64,000 nt of DNA, taken from Zygnema cylindricum (taxonomy: Eukaryota > Streptophyta > Zygnematophyceae > Zygnematales > Zygnemataceae). Within the stretch, counting starts at the first letter, position 1. Each line of letters begins with the position of its first letter. The position numbers were made by a program, and so were the translations under genes. The stretch spans positions 62,001-126,000 of the forward strand of contig JBBHKE010002708.1 of the NCBI GenBank assembly GCA_037447655.1. Reading direction: 5' to 3'. The notes beneath the pieces were generated by a model that saw nothing but the letters and a program-made list of their open reading frames with translations, made no database searches and was not told the origin of the DNA. This document shows positions 1 through 11,455 of this stretch, in pieces.

Positions 1-866
1 CACCTCCTTGTCCTCTTCCTCCAAAGATTCGATAGGGATCCTTTCCCTTTTCCTCACCACGCTTCCGCCAATCAGATCCTGCAGCCAATGCTTGAACACT
101 CGGACTTCCTCTCCTAAGTTCTATCGTACTCTCTTTCACTAAAATCATCCCCACTGTATCATCCCAAATCCAATTGCTATCACCTAGATCCTGCTACCGA
201 TTAATGATATTCTCATACTCTTCAATTAGTTTCATTATCAGTGTATTTACTCTTTGTCTCCCAGACGATGAATTACCTGCACTCTCTAGTTCTCCAAATA
301 ATGCTCCTAAATCATTGAAATAATCATTCATACTTCCTCCCTTGTAAGTATAAGCTGAAATCATATTTTTTGCCAGCTGTTGCTGCTGCAATGACCCACT
401 TTTATATTTGTTTACAAGAGATACCCAAAATCTGAGAGGAAGATCTAACATGCATAAAAGGAATGGCAATACCCTTCACTACACTTTTGAGAATTAGTAG
501 CTTAGCCACCTTGTCCTTATAGTTCCAATTTTCATATTCTAACCGTTCGGTCTGACTCTTTGTCACCATTGCTGGTGGTGCTGCTGCCGGTATCGTCCTT
601 GATAATGGAGTCCCTTGAGAAGCAACTCCTCCCTTTTCTCCTTCCATGATTATCTCCTCCCCTTCCTCGTCATCGTTCGTGATGGTGGCTGTGGTGGTGG
701 AGGCGCCAAAAAAACGTGTTCCTCCAAACCTAGGTGGAGGTGGACATCGAATATGCCCAGACACTATGCCCCATAGGTGCTTCTCGAAAAGTTCTCCCTC
801 CGTCATCATTTCCCAATAAAGAAATTCAGATCCATTAAATATGGGCACCCTAGAGGGTGGGCCCAT
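1..866 (-). pseudogene. Copia element A: broken gag, cut by window edge
   Basis: Capsid (Gag) polyprotein fragment of a Ty1/copia retrotransposon. The 866-402 reading frame starts MGPPSRVPIFNGSEF and the 469-194 frame carries LQQQQLA and YTYKGG. Both align with successive parts of the intact Gag at 36979-34793, so one frameshift near 400-480 splits the gene. Coding similarity continues to base 1, so the rest of the element lies outside the window. The ATG at 866 is inside the primer-binding site. The upstream LTR codon that is ATG in the sister copies is CTG here. Family assignment is firm. The copy is dead as it stands. Confidence 0.85.
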
Positions 867-870
867 AACC
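856..870 (-). promoter_or_regulatory. Primer-binding site of element A, half-tRNA type
   Basis: On the minus strand the 15 bases directly after the LTR read GGTTATGGGCCCACC. This is complementary to the anticodon stem-loop of plant initiator tRNA-Met as I recall that tRNA. The gag ATG is inside it. Confidence 0.75.
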
Positions 871-1600
871 TGAAATTTTGTGGTCTCCAGTAACCCACAA
901 AATTAGCAGCCTATGTAAAGCCTCTAGGATAATAATTGCCCCTTTCACTTTCTCTCTTAATAAGTGCCGCCCAAGCAAACAAATATTCTGACCACCCTCA
1001 TCACAGTGAGGATAAGACTCCTTTGAGTCAAACGCAACAAGAATCATTGAATTTGCTCCCATGAGCAGTAAGTTATGGCTGGCCAAAGATGGCCTATAAA
1101 TACAAAAGGTCACCTGGAGAGAGGCGCCTCAAATACGCTAAGTCCCTTAACTCCTTCTCATAACTACCTACTACTCTACCCTAGGCCAATCAAAAGAGTG
1201 TATAGTACAAGAAGGTACAGTGGCCGATTGTACTTCTTGTACTGCCATTGTACAACATGGCCTTTCGGTTGTAACTTGTCAACTTGGGAGCCATCGTTCC
1301 TCCCATCTTTCCCGGCGTCCAATGATGTGTCGCCACGTGGCAAAGCGATCCGCGCTGTCCGAAAGCCGCCGAAGATTCATTCAGGTTTGGCGGGGGCGAC
1401 GAAGGCCGTCCGATCATATATTTTACACGGTTGTTTTGTACATTGGTACGAATCCGTACGTGCCTTTTGTTTCATGCGCAGCCAACTTCAGTCTTGGTCG
1501 TGTACGGACTTTAAGGTTCACGTGAAATGTTGGTTCACGTTCGTGTGCGGTTTTCACGCGGTGGTACACTTAAATATAGACGTCGTAGTAGGAATTATTT
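871..1600 (-). repeat. 5' LTR of copia element A (outer end uncertain)
   Basis: Similar to the LTRs at 36960-38005, 43538-44584 and 24083-25268, and ends in CA against the primer site. A TATA-like TATTTATAGG on the minus strand near 1088-1100 sits where element C has TATAAAT. Similarity fades beyond about 1600, so the TG end cannot be placed. Confidence 0.65.
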
Positions 1601-2169
1601 AATGAACTTTTGTAATTGGAAGTTTATATAATTGAGTTAAAAAGAGACTTTATTTTGGGGAACGATATTGTTATGTGTTGTTGTGATTCAAAGTTAATTC
1701 TTTCATTTCATCTTGCAATGGGAATTAAAAGGCCTTTAGACCAAATTATTTGTGGAAAGGGATAAGCAAATCTATGAAGACAGACAAACTTTCTTGACAA
1801 GGGAAGATAAAAGGACAAACAGAAAATCTTTAAACAGATAAAATGGACTTGCACCTTCACAAGTTGGTTTTAAAAGGCAAATATACATTGGCAGATCTGA
1901 CCACTTGAGCTTCCGACTTTCACCACCACAAAAAACTTATAAGTAACACTAAACATATACAAATTCATTATTATGTAAGCTTCTACTCTCACTCTCTCGC
2001 TGCACATAACAAGCCATTGAAGTATCGTCGTTTCTCAGTCAATCGCTTATTTTAGCTTATGTTTCTGTAGGTTAATAATTTTCTAGTCCCTCTTTAGGAA
2101 ACTTGGATCTTCTACCAAGCTTTCTCCCTTTCTCTGACGTCTGTCCATCCTCAATAAACTCCACTTAGA
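1601..2169. other. AT-rich stretch, nothing recognised
   Basis: No coding similarity, RNA gene or repeat shared with the rest of the window was seen here. Confidence 0.5.
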
Positions 2170-2500
2170 CTATCTCTCCTCATTAACCTTTACCCGGTCT
2201 TGTCCCTTACTTAAAGTATCCTCCTCCTCTCCTTGATTTCTCCTCTGCAATCCCTTATCCTGTGAGGAAGAAGAAGGGAAGGGGGGCTTCAATGCCACAT
2301 TGACATCCTTCTTAATCTCTACCCTGTCTTGTCCCTTACTTAAGTTATCCTCCTCCTCTCTTTGATTTTTCCTCTGCAATCCTTTCCCTCTCCCATCCTG
2401 GGAGGAAGAAGAAGGGAAGGGGGGCTTCAATGCCACATTGACATCCTTCTTAATCTCTACCGTGTCTTGTCTTTTCTTAAGTTATCCTCCGTCGTCGCTC
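2170..2500 (-). repeat. 138-bp tandem repeat, open on the minus strand
   Basis: About 2.3 copies of a unit of roughly 138 bp (one copy lacks 9 bp). Landmarks are GAGGAAGAAGAAGGGAAGG near 2263 and 2402. On the minus strand two units are in frame and encode a 43-46 residue repeat containing ALKPPFPSSSSQD, EEEDNLSKGQDRV and KKDV. The third, partial unit has a 1-nt deletion. The indel between the full units is a multiple of three, which suggests a former coding repeat, possibly the internal part of the retroelement whose LTR lies at 2528-2958. Product unknown. Confidence 0.55.
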
Positions 2501-2527
2501 CTATTGGAGGTGGATTGGCGCAAGCCA

Positions 2528-2958
2528 TGAAATTGTACACAAGAGAAAGATCAATACATTGGAGAGAGGAATTGATTTGTATTTGGGATGATTTCATTAA
2601 GTGAGAAGAGTCACTTATATACAAAATAAATAGTGCTAATTATTGTGGAGTCTAAACGTTCTACGGTACGCTGTAACAAAGGGTCTTAGTCTAGATTCTA
2701 ATGAATTTATATAAGACAAAAGAAAGACTTGACCGACGGTCAAAGGACTTTGTACGTAGAAAAGACTAGACCGACGTATGTAATGAAAAGTACAAAAAGC
2801 TAGACTGACGTAAAGAAATACGGACAGGACCAAAAGTAAGTTTTCCGGATATGACAGCAAGACTTAACCGACGTAGGAAATGAAAGTACGGACAAGACCA
2901 CCGAGGCATATAATGAAAAGGTACAGATGAGTGAACTGACGCTAAATGACCCTTAACA
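2528..2958 (-). repeat. Candidate LTR (TG...CA) of another retroelement
   Basis: On the minus strand it starts TGTTAAGGGTC directly after a polypurine run (TTGAGGGGGGGGG, 2959-2971) and ends CAATTTCA. The following bases TGGCTTGCGCCAATCC start with TGG as primer sites do, but I cannot match a tRNA. The copy is single in the window, so the boundaries rest on motifs only. Confidence 0.45.
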
Positions 2959-4574
2959 CCCCCCCCCCTCAATCGAAAACTAGAAAATAGATTGAGATGA
3001 AAAAAAAGGAAATTTAGCAAAGAGGAAAANNNNNNNNNNTATATTTTATTTATTTTTTTGGGTGTTTGGATCCCTTCTAAAGTTACAGGTTGAATGTTTT
3101 TTTTTTTTTTTGTTTGTAGGACATTGAAATCTTCCCTAGGTTTGTGGGTTTTTTTTTTTATTTTATATGAACCCAAATTTTCATACTGAAACCTCTAAAC
3201 GGCCTGTTATCTCGTGCCCCCTTTTTCATGATGATGACGGGTACTCAATTACTATAAAACTACTGAATATAATCTATCTGTAGTATACTCAAATATAAAG
3301 GATAAAGAAATAAATAAATACTCAAATGAACTTCGGATAATTTTAAAATTTGTTAGCTCTGTATGATTTCAACAATTAGGGTTTAAGGTTTACCTTTTGA
3401 AGAAGGTAGAAGGCATGTTGGAAACCGCCTATTGAGGAGGTGCTATCGGTGAGGGTGGTTTGGGGGAACGTTTCGGAGGTGGTGGTGGAGAACGTTTTGA
3501 GGGTGGTGGAGAACGTTTTGAGGGTGGTGCGATCATTACTGGCAAGCCAAGAAAACATATCGTTCAGCATTAGTCTTTCCGCCACAGAATTGTAAGAATT
3601 AATTTGGTAAAAGCCTTACATCTTTCCATATTTATTTTGTTTTGATAACCCTAAAGATGGTTTAAATGCGATCAAGAAAATCCCTTCAAACGACTTATTT
3701 TCAATTTGGCTTAAGATAATTACATCTCCAAATTTTTAATACAAATGGTAAACAGTTTTCGGCGTAAGAAATTGTTGAAAGCATTTGAAATTACCTTACA
3801 TTTATGCAGATTGCTATGCTCAAACACACGCAACATTGCCAAAACAACTTCGGCCCTTAGGAAAAGGATCGAATATTATTACTCTAAAAAAACAAAATAA
3901 AGTAAATTACTAAGAAATTTATGGAGCTTAAAAGTTTCAGACAGTAAATCAAAGCAATTTCTGGCGTATTTGATACTAGAAAATTGTTGTTGAAGAACGT
4001 GGCAAAAACCAAGTCGACATGGTCACCATCTGAAAATTTCCAGCGTCACTTATTTTTTTTTTGCACATGTGAGGACCAAGATCTTGGCCGTCCGCAAACT
4101 TAAAATTGGATGGTGGTTAATTTTAGAGTCGGGTACGCCATAACTAGCAAACCGTCTACGACAAAAGTATGATTTTTGCTGCGCTAAAAACTAGATTCTA
4201 GAAAGCTCGCATGGATATTTCCCATACCGAAATCATTTTTTTAGAAAAGGTGTAATCGGCTTGATTTCAAAGCGAACTCGTTAGCTTTTTGGTCGGCTCA
4301 GATCATTTCCAGCTCTACTGTTAAAATTTGGCTTTTTCTCGCCCAAAAAAAATGATCTATATGTGACAAAATGAACATAAATCATAAACTGAAGTACATT
4401 TACATTTACATTATCTTGAAGCTTAGCACATACTTTAGATTGGCGTTTTTCCTTTTCTGCCACGTCATGCTAACTCATCGTGAAACTCAACGTGAACCAA
4501 CTCGAGAGCCAGTTGAAAGTAACAGGAAAACATTTTGGCACGTTTGACACGAATAGATTTTTTTTTCTAAAATC
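2959..4574. other. Non-coding stretch with a 10-base gap
   Basis: Contains N bases at 3030-3039, T-rich runs at 3095-3170, and a tandem 23-bp repeat (GTGGTGGAGAACGTTTTGAG) near 3480-3530. No gene could be supported. Confidence 0.5.
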
Positions 4575-4986
4575 TTTTCCCCATGGGAAACTCGAAGATG
4601 AAAAGATCAGCTAAATTAGCTGCGATTTTATTTATTCCCTCCATCTCTCACTGTTGCTCTTTTTTTTCCTATCCTATCTACTTCCATTCAATATCTTTTC
4701 CCTTTAATGCTCCCTAACCCTCTCTTCTCTAACACATCCTCTCACCCCATCTATGCTCATTCTTCCTCTTCCCACCCTTACTCTTCCCATCAATGCGTCA
4801 CAAACTCTCCTTTTTTCCACTTTCAATCTCTCCCCCTCTCCCCCATTCCCTTCCTCTCCCTCTCCCACTCTTTCTCCGTCACCCTTTCCCTTTCCCTTTT
4901 TATTTTTCACTCCCTCTCTTGCTCCTTCTCCCTCCTCTCCACCTCCCTTTCCTCTCCTCTCTCAATCTGTTTCTTCCTCTCCCTTT
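4575..4986. repeat. Left end of duplication alpha: pyrimidine-rich tract
   Basis: Matches 28345-28990 in the same order, from the start (CTCGAAGATGAAAA) through long CTCTCCC runs. The tract is interrupted at 4987 by element F and resumes at 10513. It lies downstream of the LRR gene in both copies. Open frames here come from low complexity. Confidence 0.75.
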
Positions 4987-5660
4987 TGATAGGAATAAGA
5001 GTCAATCGGAATGCGCTCACAAATACTTAAATGTCTCAATGCGGAAGCGATATTAAAATGAACTCAAACATTACAACACATCAAAAGCGCATAATCCAAG
5101 ATAGAGAGAAATTATATACTCAATAACATAAACTCATATTAACTCAATTCTTAAACATTACACTTCTCTTAATTTATTCCTCCTTAATTGACTCTTGATT
5201 GATTCCTAATTGTTATATAATCTTACTCAAACAATGGCTTTATAACTTAGCCGTAGAAACAATCTAGAACACTAACTCTAGAAGTGTCTAAATGTACTTA
5301 GACGTAAATGTGGTACAAAACAAAATGAAACTACTAGAAACCAAACTGACGATGTTGTACAACAAACTTAACTTATGCGAAACGAACATACTAGATGTAC
5401 GTCGCGCGAAACGAAACTTCTCGACGTAGGTACTAGAACTTAAACGAAACAAAAATAAATCAAATCTAATCGTGTACGTGTGAAAAGTACACGCACGAAA
5501 TAATACATCAAACGAAACAAAACCGAATTCGCAAACCGACGCACGGAGTACTAAATGAAACCAAACTAAATACACGAAGTGACGCGCGACCAAAACTAAA
5601 CCACACTAAAAACGAAGAAGCATCACGTAAACCTAGATTCAATAATTGTAAATCGTAACA
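4987..5660 (-). repeat. 3' LTR of element F
   Basis: 674 bp, TGTTACG...CCTATCA on the minus strand, near-identical to 9838-10512. A TATAAA box (minus strand) is at 5239-5244. Confidence 0.92.
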
Positions 5661-5672
5661 TTCCCCCTCTCA
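5661..5672 (-). other. Polypurine tract of element F
   Basis: TGAGAGGGGGAA on the minus strand abuts the 3' LTR. This is the usual plus-strand DNA primer position. Confidence 0.75.
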
Positions 5673-5703
5673 ATATTGAATATACACTAAATCTTAATCA
5701 AAC

Positions 5704-6631
5704 TCAAAATAATCCTAACTTAGGCCTTCCTCTCACAAAGACATCATACATAGCAGCTTTAGTTAACATGTCAGCTGCTTCTTCACCCGTTGGCAGAAAG
5801 ACGAACTCAATCTCACCAGCATTAACTAAATCTCTCACAAAATGCCACTGAATCCTAATGTGCTTAGTCCTCTTATGAAACACTGGATTCTTAGCCAATG
5901 CAATGCTAGACATACTATCTGAGAACAACTTTATACACTTAATAAAAATTCCCAACTCACTTAACATTTCTCTTAACCAAATTGAAGCTTTGGCAGCATG
6001 GCAAGCCGCCATACATTCGGCCTCCGTCGAACTCAATGCTACCGTAGGTTGAAGTCTCGAACTCCACGAAATCCCACCTCCACATAAAACAAAAGCGTAA
6101 CCGGATGTTGACTTTCCCGTGTCGAAGTCTTATGAAGACAAGTGTACCATGTCCTTGGAGCTTGCTTAAGTCCATAGAGCGACTTCTTCAACTTCCACAC
6201 ATGTCCAAGTTTGCCCGAAACTCCTTCTGGAATCTTTAAATAAACTTCTTCTTCCAATTCTCCATTTAGAAAAGCGGTATCCACATCCATTTGGTAAATA
6301 TGCTTTCTCTTAGCAGCAGCAATCGCAATAATCACCCTTAAACTATCAAACTTAACCACAGGTGCATATGTTTCTGTATAATCTATACCTTATTTCTGCT
6401 GAAAACCTTTACCAACTAATCTTGCATTATATTTGATAATTTCACCTGATGCACCCGTCTTAGTTTTAAATACCCATTTACAATCAATAGCTTTCTTTCC
6501 CTTTGGTAAAACTTCTTCTTCAAATGTTCCATTATCAATAATAGACTTAAGTTCTTTCTCAAAAGTTGGTTTCCACATTTCATTCCAATCACTTGATGCA
6601 ACAGCTTCTGAATAGGACTTAGGATCCCCAT
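5704..6631 (-). pseudogene. Element F: truncated reverse transcriptase joined to RNase H
   Basis: RT begins with the copia pattern CKWVFKTKTGASGEI and runs through MDVDTAFLNGELEEEVYL and [16 protein letters not shown] (6578-6120). It then jumps within one codon run to RNase H (DTGKSTSGYAFVLCGGG, then SSTEAECMAACHA, SDSMSSIALAKNP). The palm segment with YVDD and the connection domain are missing, so about 300 codons are deleted at about 6120. A stop near 6390 and frame changes near 6120 and 6040 break what remains. It cannot polymerise DNA. Confidence 0.88.
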
Positions 6632-6719
6632 TCAGAGGCTCACTCAGTAATTGCTATAAAAGAAACTCATTTAATCTAGCATCTGAAATAAAATTGACAG
6701 ACTTATCCTTAGCATTCAT

Positions 6720-8053
6720 GTGAAGAGTTAATCTCTCAGAAGCCTTTCCTTTGTTTGCTCGATTACTTCTCCTAACAACAATATCTTCTTCAACATCATC
6801 ATCTCTTTCACCCTTCTCACTAACAGTTGGCAAACTACATTCACTTCTTTGTTTGCTAAGGGACTTTCACTAGACTTACAACTTTGATTTCCATTCTCAC
6901 TTTTCAAGCTTTCAAAATCATATTGGGAAGATTCAGATTTCTTACCAAATTTAATAGATTTCTTCTTTTTCAATGGAATTTCTTCATCCTCCTCTTCATC
7001 ACTTTCATCATCAATTTTGAACTCCTCCAAATTGCTCTCTTCCTCAAAATCCAAACTTTCTTCTTTATCTTTTGTGAACTCCATTACTTTCGCCAAATCT
7101 TTGTGAAATTCCACATTTCTCGATTCGACAATCGTTCGAGTAGCCGGATTGAAGATTCTGTATTGACTTGAATTTTGACTATACCCAACAAAGATACCCG
7201 TCCATGATCTGGGACTGAATTTTCCGGCTCGATATCTTTTCTCAATGTATACAGTGGCTCGGCATCCCCAAATCCTCAAATGTCGAACAGATGGAATCCT
7301 GCCACTCCACAATTCTTCAGGCGTCTTATCTCCACAAACCGAAGTTAGTCTTCTGTTACAAATGTAATTTGCTGTAAGAACAACTTCTCCCCAAAACCTC
7401 ACACTATTTTTAGTGCTATGCAACATAGCTCTAACCATCTCTTGAAGTGTCATATTCTTCCTCTCAGCAACTCTATTAGACTCAGGTGAGTAGGCAGCCG
7501 TAAATTGCTGCTAAATACCTCTTTTTTGACAAAAACTTTTAAAAGCAACAAATTCTCCTCCATTATCTGATCTTACTGCTTTTAACTTTCTCTCTGTTTC
7601 TCTCTCAGCCATTACAACAAAATCTCGAAACTTATATAACGCCTCTGACTTATGTTTCAATAAAAACACCCAACTCTTTCGACTATAATCATCCACAATT
7701 ACAAAGATATACTTATGTCCTCCTAGACTTAATGGTTTGACATCTCCACATAAGTCTACATGAACAAGCTCAAGAGGAGCACTAGCTCTATACTTCACAT
7801 CTTTTACCGGATGAGGTTTTCTTATTTGTTTCCTTTTGCTACCACCATTACAACCTTCAACTTTCTCTCCGGAAACACACTCTAATCCTCTTACTGCTCC
7901 ACTTTTCATCATATTTTTTATATTAGACTCTGAAGTATGACAAAGTCTATGATGCCATAAACTTAGATCTCCTCTTTCATAACTTACAACATTAAGTGAA
8001 ATTACTGATTTCTGATTCTCCTGTGGTCTAATCCATTTTAACTTACTTTGCAT
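6720..8053 (-). pseudogene. Element F integrase (interrupted by a stop)
   Basis: The N-terminal zinc-binding part has LWHHRLCHTSESN, but one of the usual two C-terminal cysteines is replaced (VEGC). The catalytic core shows the first Asp in LELVHVDLCGD, the second in VRSDNGGEF and the Glu in PESNRVAERKN. A TAA near 7511 separates the second and third catalytic residues. Downstream (7453-6728) are the GIFVGY motif of the copia integrase C-terminus and an acidic tail. No intact integrase can be read. Confidence 0.85.
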
Positions 8054-8086
8054 ACAATCGGTTACATAACCTTCTCCAAAATGATT

Positions 8087-9778
8087 TCATTCTCTATCTT
8101 GGAAAACTATTCTTCCATTTTCAAACGAGATTATTCTACCACCATTCCTTTGTATCTGAGGAACACTAACAAGGTTTACAACTCCATCAGGAAAATACAA
8201 AGTATTGTTCAAATTCACTTTTCTTACAACAACATGACCATTCATATTCTTGACAAGTAAATCTAATCTGACTGTTCCCACCGTATCTATTGGAACAACA
8301 TGTCCACTAGCAACCGTAATAGTCTTAGGAACTATAAGTTTTCTCAAATCTGTAAACAAACTTAGATCACTACAAACATGATGAGTTGCTCTTGAATCAA
8401 CTATCCAATCTTTATAACTTTGACTCTCACATGCAAAATCTGCAGAATTGACAGCAACATTTCCATCTTCTTTCATTATCATAGAAAAGTTTAGAGACTT
8501 ATCGCCTTGATCGTCATTGAAATCTGAATAGTGGGTTTGATGTCCTCCTCCACGTGATTGTCCAAATCTTCCAACCCCTCGTCCTCGATGTCCACCTCGA
8601 TCTCTTCCTCTTTCCGAATAATAAGATGATCCTCCTCCATTTCGTTGAAAACACTGAGCACTAACATGTCCCCATTTCCGACAAATATTGCATTGCTTTT
8701 CCCTATCCGGACAGTTAGTAGCCATATGTCCTTCCTTAATACACTTATAACAAATAACATGATTTACATCACTTTGATCGCTATAACCTCTTCCAAATCT
8801 TGAATACTGAAAATTGTTTCTACCCCCTTTTGATCTAAATCTTCCTCTACATCCACGACCACGTAGAGAATATACCTCAGACGTGTCAGTGAGGTTTACA
8901 TTACTATTTCCAAATCCTCTACTATCTTTCTCTTTACTTTTCTTTGCTCTTTTTAAAAGGTTAATAGCAAAATCAAAAGTGGGTTTTTCTGTAGACCTTA
9001 TAACTTCTACTGTAACATCAAACTTAGATGGTAATCCATTCAGAAACACAAATACTTTTTCATCTTCAGGGGGAAACTTTCCTGCGCTATTCAACTGCTC
9101 TATCAAAACATTAAATCTTTTTAGAGCATCATCAATCGACTCATTACTCTTCATTCTAAACTGAATAAAGTCTTGAAATACATAATTAGACTTAGTTGCA
9201 AATCCCTTCTCATACAAATTTTGTAGATGAGTCCAACAAGCATGAGCCGTATCATGAGTTAACATATGTTCATGAACTGAACTACTACTACTCTGAAGTA
9301 ATGCAGTCATAGCTGCCATATCTTTATCATCCCACTTTTTCCTTCCTTTTGCATCTAATGGTCTTTTCTCTTCTCCTGTAAGTATTTTCCACAATTTCTT
9401 TGGAGTAAAAGTTCCTTGAATATATCTCTTCCATATAGGATAATTATTTCCATTAAGCATGATAGTCTTAGACGACACTTTATAATCTGACTCTTCATCT
9501 GAACTCGACTCATCATCATCATCATGAAAAGGTACTTTCATTTTGCCCTTTTTACTCTTCTTAGAACTCTCATCATCTGAATTGCCCCCAAAGGTAGGAG
9601 TTTTACCGAAAGATTGTCCTTCTCTTTTTGCTTTTAGAAATTCGTAAAATTCCTCTATAGTCGTTGGATCAAACTGAATTGTGAGACTCTCCTTCGCCAT
9701 TGATAACTTCTCCGATTCTCCAACTCCAAAAGTGACTTCAGTGTCTTCTCTCTTTGCAGAGTATTCCTCCACCATCAC
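8087..9778 (-). CDS. Element F Gag with two zinc knuckles and a mutated protease
   Basis: 563 codons without a stop. Residues about 100-300 match the copia capsid region (NNYPIWKRYIQGTF, KLWKILTGEEK). Two CX2CX4HX4C knuckles follow one another (CYKCIKEGHMATNC, CNICRKWGHVSAQC), flanked by Arg/Gly-rich stretches. The aspartic protease follows, but its active site reads WIVDSRATHH instead of DSGA, which should inactivate it. The chosen start is the first ATG after the primer site. Gag could still form particles. Confidence 0.85.
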   Translation of the reverse strand: MMVEEYSAKREDTEVTFGVGESEKLSMAKESLTIQFDPTTIEEFYEFLKAKREGQSFGKTPTFGGNSDDESSKKSKKGKMKVPFHDDDDESSSDEESDYKVSSKTIMLNGNNYPIWKRYIQGTFTPKKLWKILTGEEKRPLDAKGRKKWDDKDMAAMTALLQSSSSSVHEHMLTHDTAHACWTHLQNLYEKGFATKSNYVFQDFIQFRMKSNESIDDALKRFNVLIEQLNSAGKFPPEDEKVFVFLNGLPSKFDVTVEVIRSTEKPTFDFAINLLKRAKKSKEKDSRGFGNSNVNLTDTSEVYSLRGRGCRGRFRSKGGRNNFQYSRFGRGYSDQSDVNHVICYKCIKEGHMATNCPDREKQCNICRKWGHVSAQCFQRNGGGSSYYSERGRDRGGHRGRGVGRFGQSRGGGHQTHYSDFNDDQGDKSLNFSMIMKEDGNVAVNSADFACESQSYKDWIVDSRATHHVCSDLSLFTDLRKLIVPKTITVASGHVVPIDTVGTVRLDLLVKNMNGHVVVRKVNLNNTLYFPDGVVNLVSVPQIQRNGGRIISFENGRIVFQDRE

Positions 9779-9823
9779 TTATAAACTCTTAATCAATTAT
9801 TAACTCCAATCTAAATAAACACT

Positions 9824-9835
9824 GCTTTGATACCA
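9824..9835 (-). promoter_or_regulatory. Primer-binding site of element F (tRNA-iMet 3' end)
   Basis: The minus strand reads TGGTATCAAAGC, one base from the usual plant copia site TGGTATCAGAGC, two bases after the LTR. It contrasts with the half-tRNA site of family A-E. Confidence 0.85.
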
Positions 9836-9837
9836 AC

Positions 9838-10512
9838 TGATAGGAAAAAGAGTCAATCGGAATGCGCTCACAAATACTTAAATGTCTCAATGCGGAAGCG
9901 ATATTAAAATGAACTCAAACATTACAACACATCAAAAGCGCATAATCCAAGATAGAGAGAAATTATATACTCAATAACATAAACTCATATTAACTCAATT
10001 CTTAAACATTACACTTCTCTTAATTTATTCCTCCTTGATTGACTCTTGATTGATTCCTAAATGTTTTTTTACAATCTAACTCACACAATGGCTTTATAAC
10101 TTAGCCGTAGAAACAATCTAGAACACTAACTCTAAATGTGTCTAAATGTACTTAGACGTAAATGTGGTACAAACAAAATGAAATTACTAGAAACCAAACT
10201 GACAATGTTGTACGACAAACTTAACTTATGCGAAACGAACATACTAGATGTACGTCGCGCGAAACGAAACTTCTCGCTGTAGGTACTAGAATTTAAACGA
10301 AACAAAAATAAATCAAATCTAATCGTGTACGTGTGAAAAGTACACGCACGAAATAATACATCAAACGAAACAAAACCGAATTCGCAAACCGACGCATGGA
10401 GTACTAAATGAAACCAAACTAAATAACGAAGTGACGCGAGACCAAAACTAAACCACACTAAAAACGAACAAGCATCACGTAAACCTAGATTCAATAATTG
10501 TAAATCGTAACA
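9838..10512 (-). repeat. 5' LTR of element F
   Basis: 675 bp, the pair of 4987-5660. The TATAAA box on the minus strand at 10093-10098 marks the likely promoter of the element. Confidence 0.92.
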
Positions 10513-10610
10513 TGCCCTTTCCTCTATTTCTCCCCCTCTCCCTCTATTTTTCTCCCTCTCCCTCTATTTCTCTCCCTCTCCCTCTATTTCTCTCTCCCTC
10601 TGCTGTTCCC
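10513..10610. repeat. CT-rich simple repeat (continuation of the alpha tract)
   Basis: Repeats of about 20 bases built from CTCTATTTCTCTCCCTCTCC. It is the right side of the tract split by element F. Confidence 0.8.
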
Positions 10611-11450
10611 ACGCTGAATCGTTTACCTTCACGTACATACGTTTAAAATCGATTTGTACACTGATAAAGATTAACCACAAAAACACCATAATATTAACCT
10701 GTCATATCAATAAAAATACAACCATAATGCAACGTCAAATATTTATCGTATTCCGTTCTAAATCTACACGAGGAATGAAGATAAATTGTAAAAAACCTCG
10801 AGAAAGATTGGATTTCGATTTTATTGAACTACACAAACCATCGATATTAGAGTTAAATTTTCTTTGGCCAATATACGTGATCAAACGTTGTAATATTTTT
10901 ATGAGGCAAGAAATTGAAAGCTTTAACTTTTGATCGTTATGTCATGGTTGAAATAACGGAAATACGTGACAGGAAAAAGATCTTTGACTTCCCAACAATT
11001 GTTTAACTCTATTGATGGGTGTTGTAGTACAATGAGGGATGAGAAAAATGTGAAATACAACCTTTTCAAGCCTGTTGCAACAATTCAGCTGTTCATCCAC
11101 CACAAACTAGAGTCCTACGAACGTTGTCCATTTTGGTTAGTAAAAAACTGTGTTTGATATCCTCAACGAGGTGCAACCGAGAATTAATGAAAAGACCACA
11201 AATTGAACAAAAATCTCAGTGCAAGTGAAGCATAAAATTAATTTACATTACCAAAATTCACATATAAAATAACCAAAAATTTCTCACACTTATAATTGTT
11301 GTTTACACTCACTACACTTAACTTAGCCTAGCCATGACTGGATGAATAACTCAGCCTAGTCAGCCTAGCCATGACTGGATGAAGGTTGCTATCCAACTTA
11401 TATACCACAAACAAGATAGGCACTCGTCGAACACTACAAAACAAAACTCG
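10611..11450. other. Alpha flank, non-coding
   Basis: 10620-10810 is similar to 14105-14300 on the far side of element G. 11075-11450 matches 44880-45240 in beta. No gene recognised. Confidence 0.6.
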
Positions 11451-11455
11451 ATATT

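Larger units (their letters stand above)
4987..10512 (-). mobile_element. Copia element F, both LTRs, RT core deleted
   Basis: Complete LTR-to-LTR insertion (5.5 kb) in the alpha pyrimidine tract. The order on the minus strand is LTR, primer site, gag with two zinc knuckles, protease, integrase, partial reverse transcriptase, RNase H, polypurine tract, LTR. The two LTRs are near-identical, which suggests a fairly recent insertion. AAAGGG follows the 3' LTR directly and occurs 2 bases outside the 5' LTR, so the target duplication is uncertain in this low-complexity tract. Lesions are a stop in integrase, a stop and frame breaks in RT, loss of the YVDD half of RT, and DSR for DSG in protease. 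It could move only with enzymes supplied in trans. Confidence 0.92.

Noticed and set aside
1075-1602. 175-codon plus frame over the LTR of A
   Set aside because: It lies antisense in LTR DNA, has no motif and is not open in the other family LTRs.
4707-5056. Overlapping Ser/Pro/Leu-rich frames
   Set aside because: Low-complexity CT runs are open in all frames. The same happens at 28560-29276, and no motif is present.
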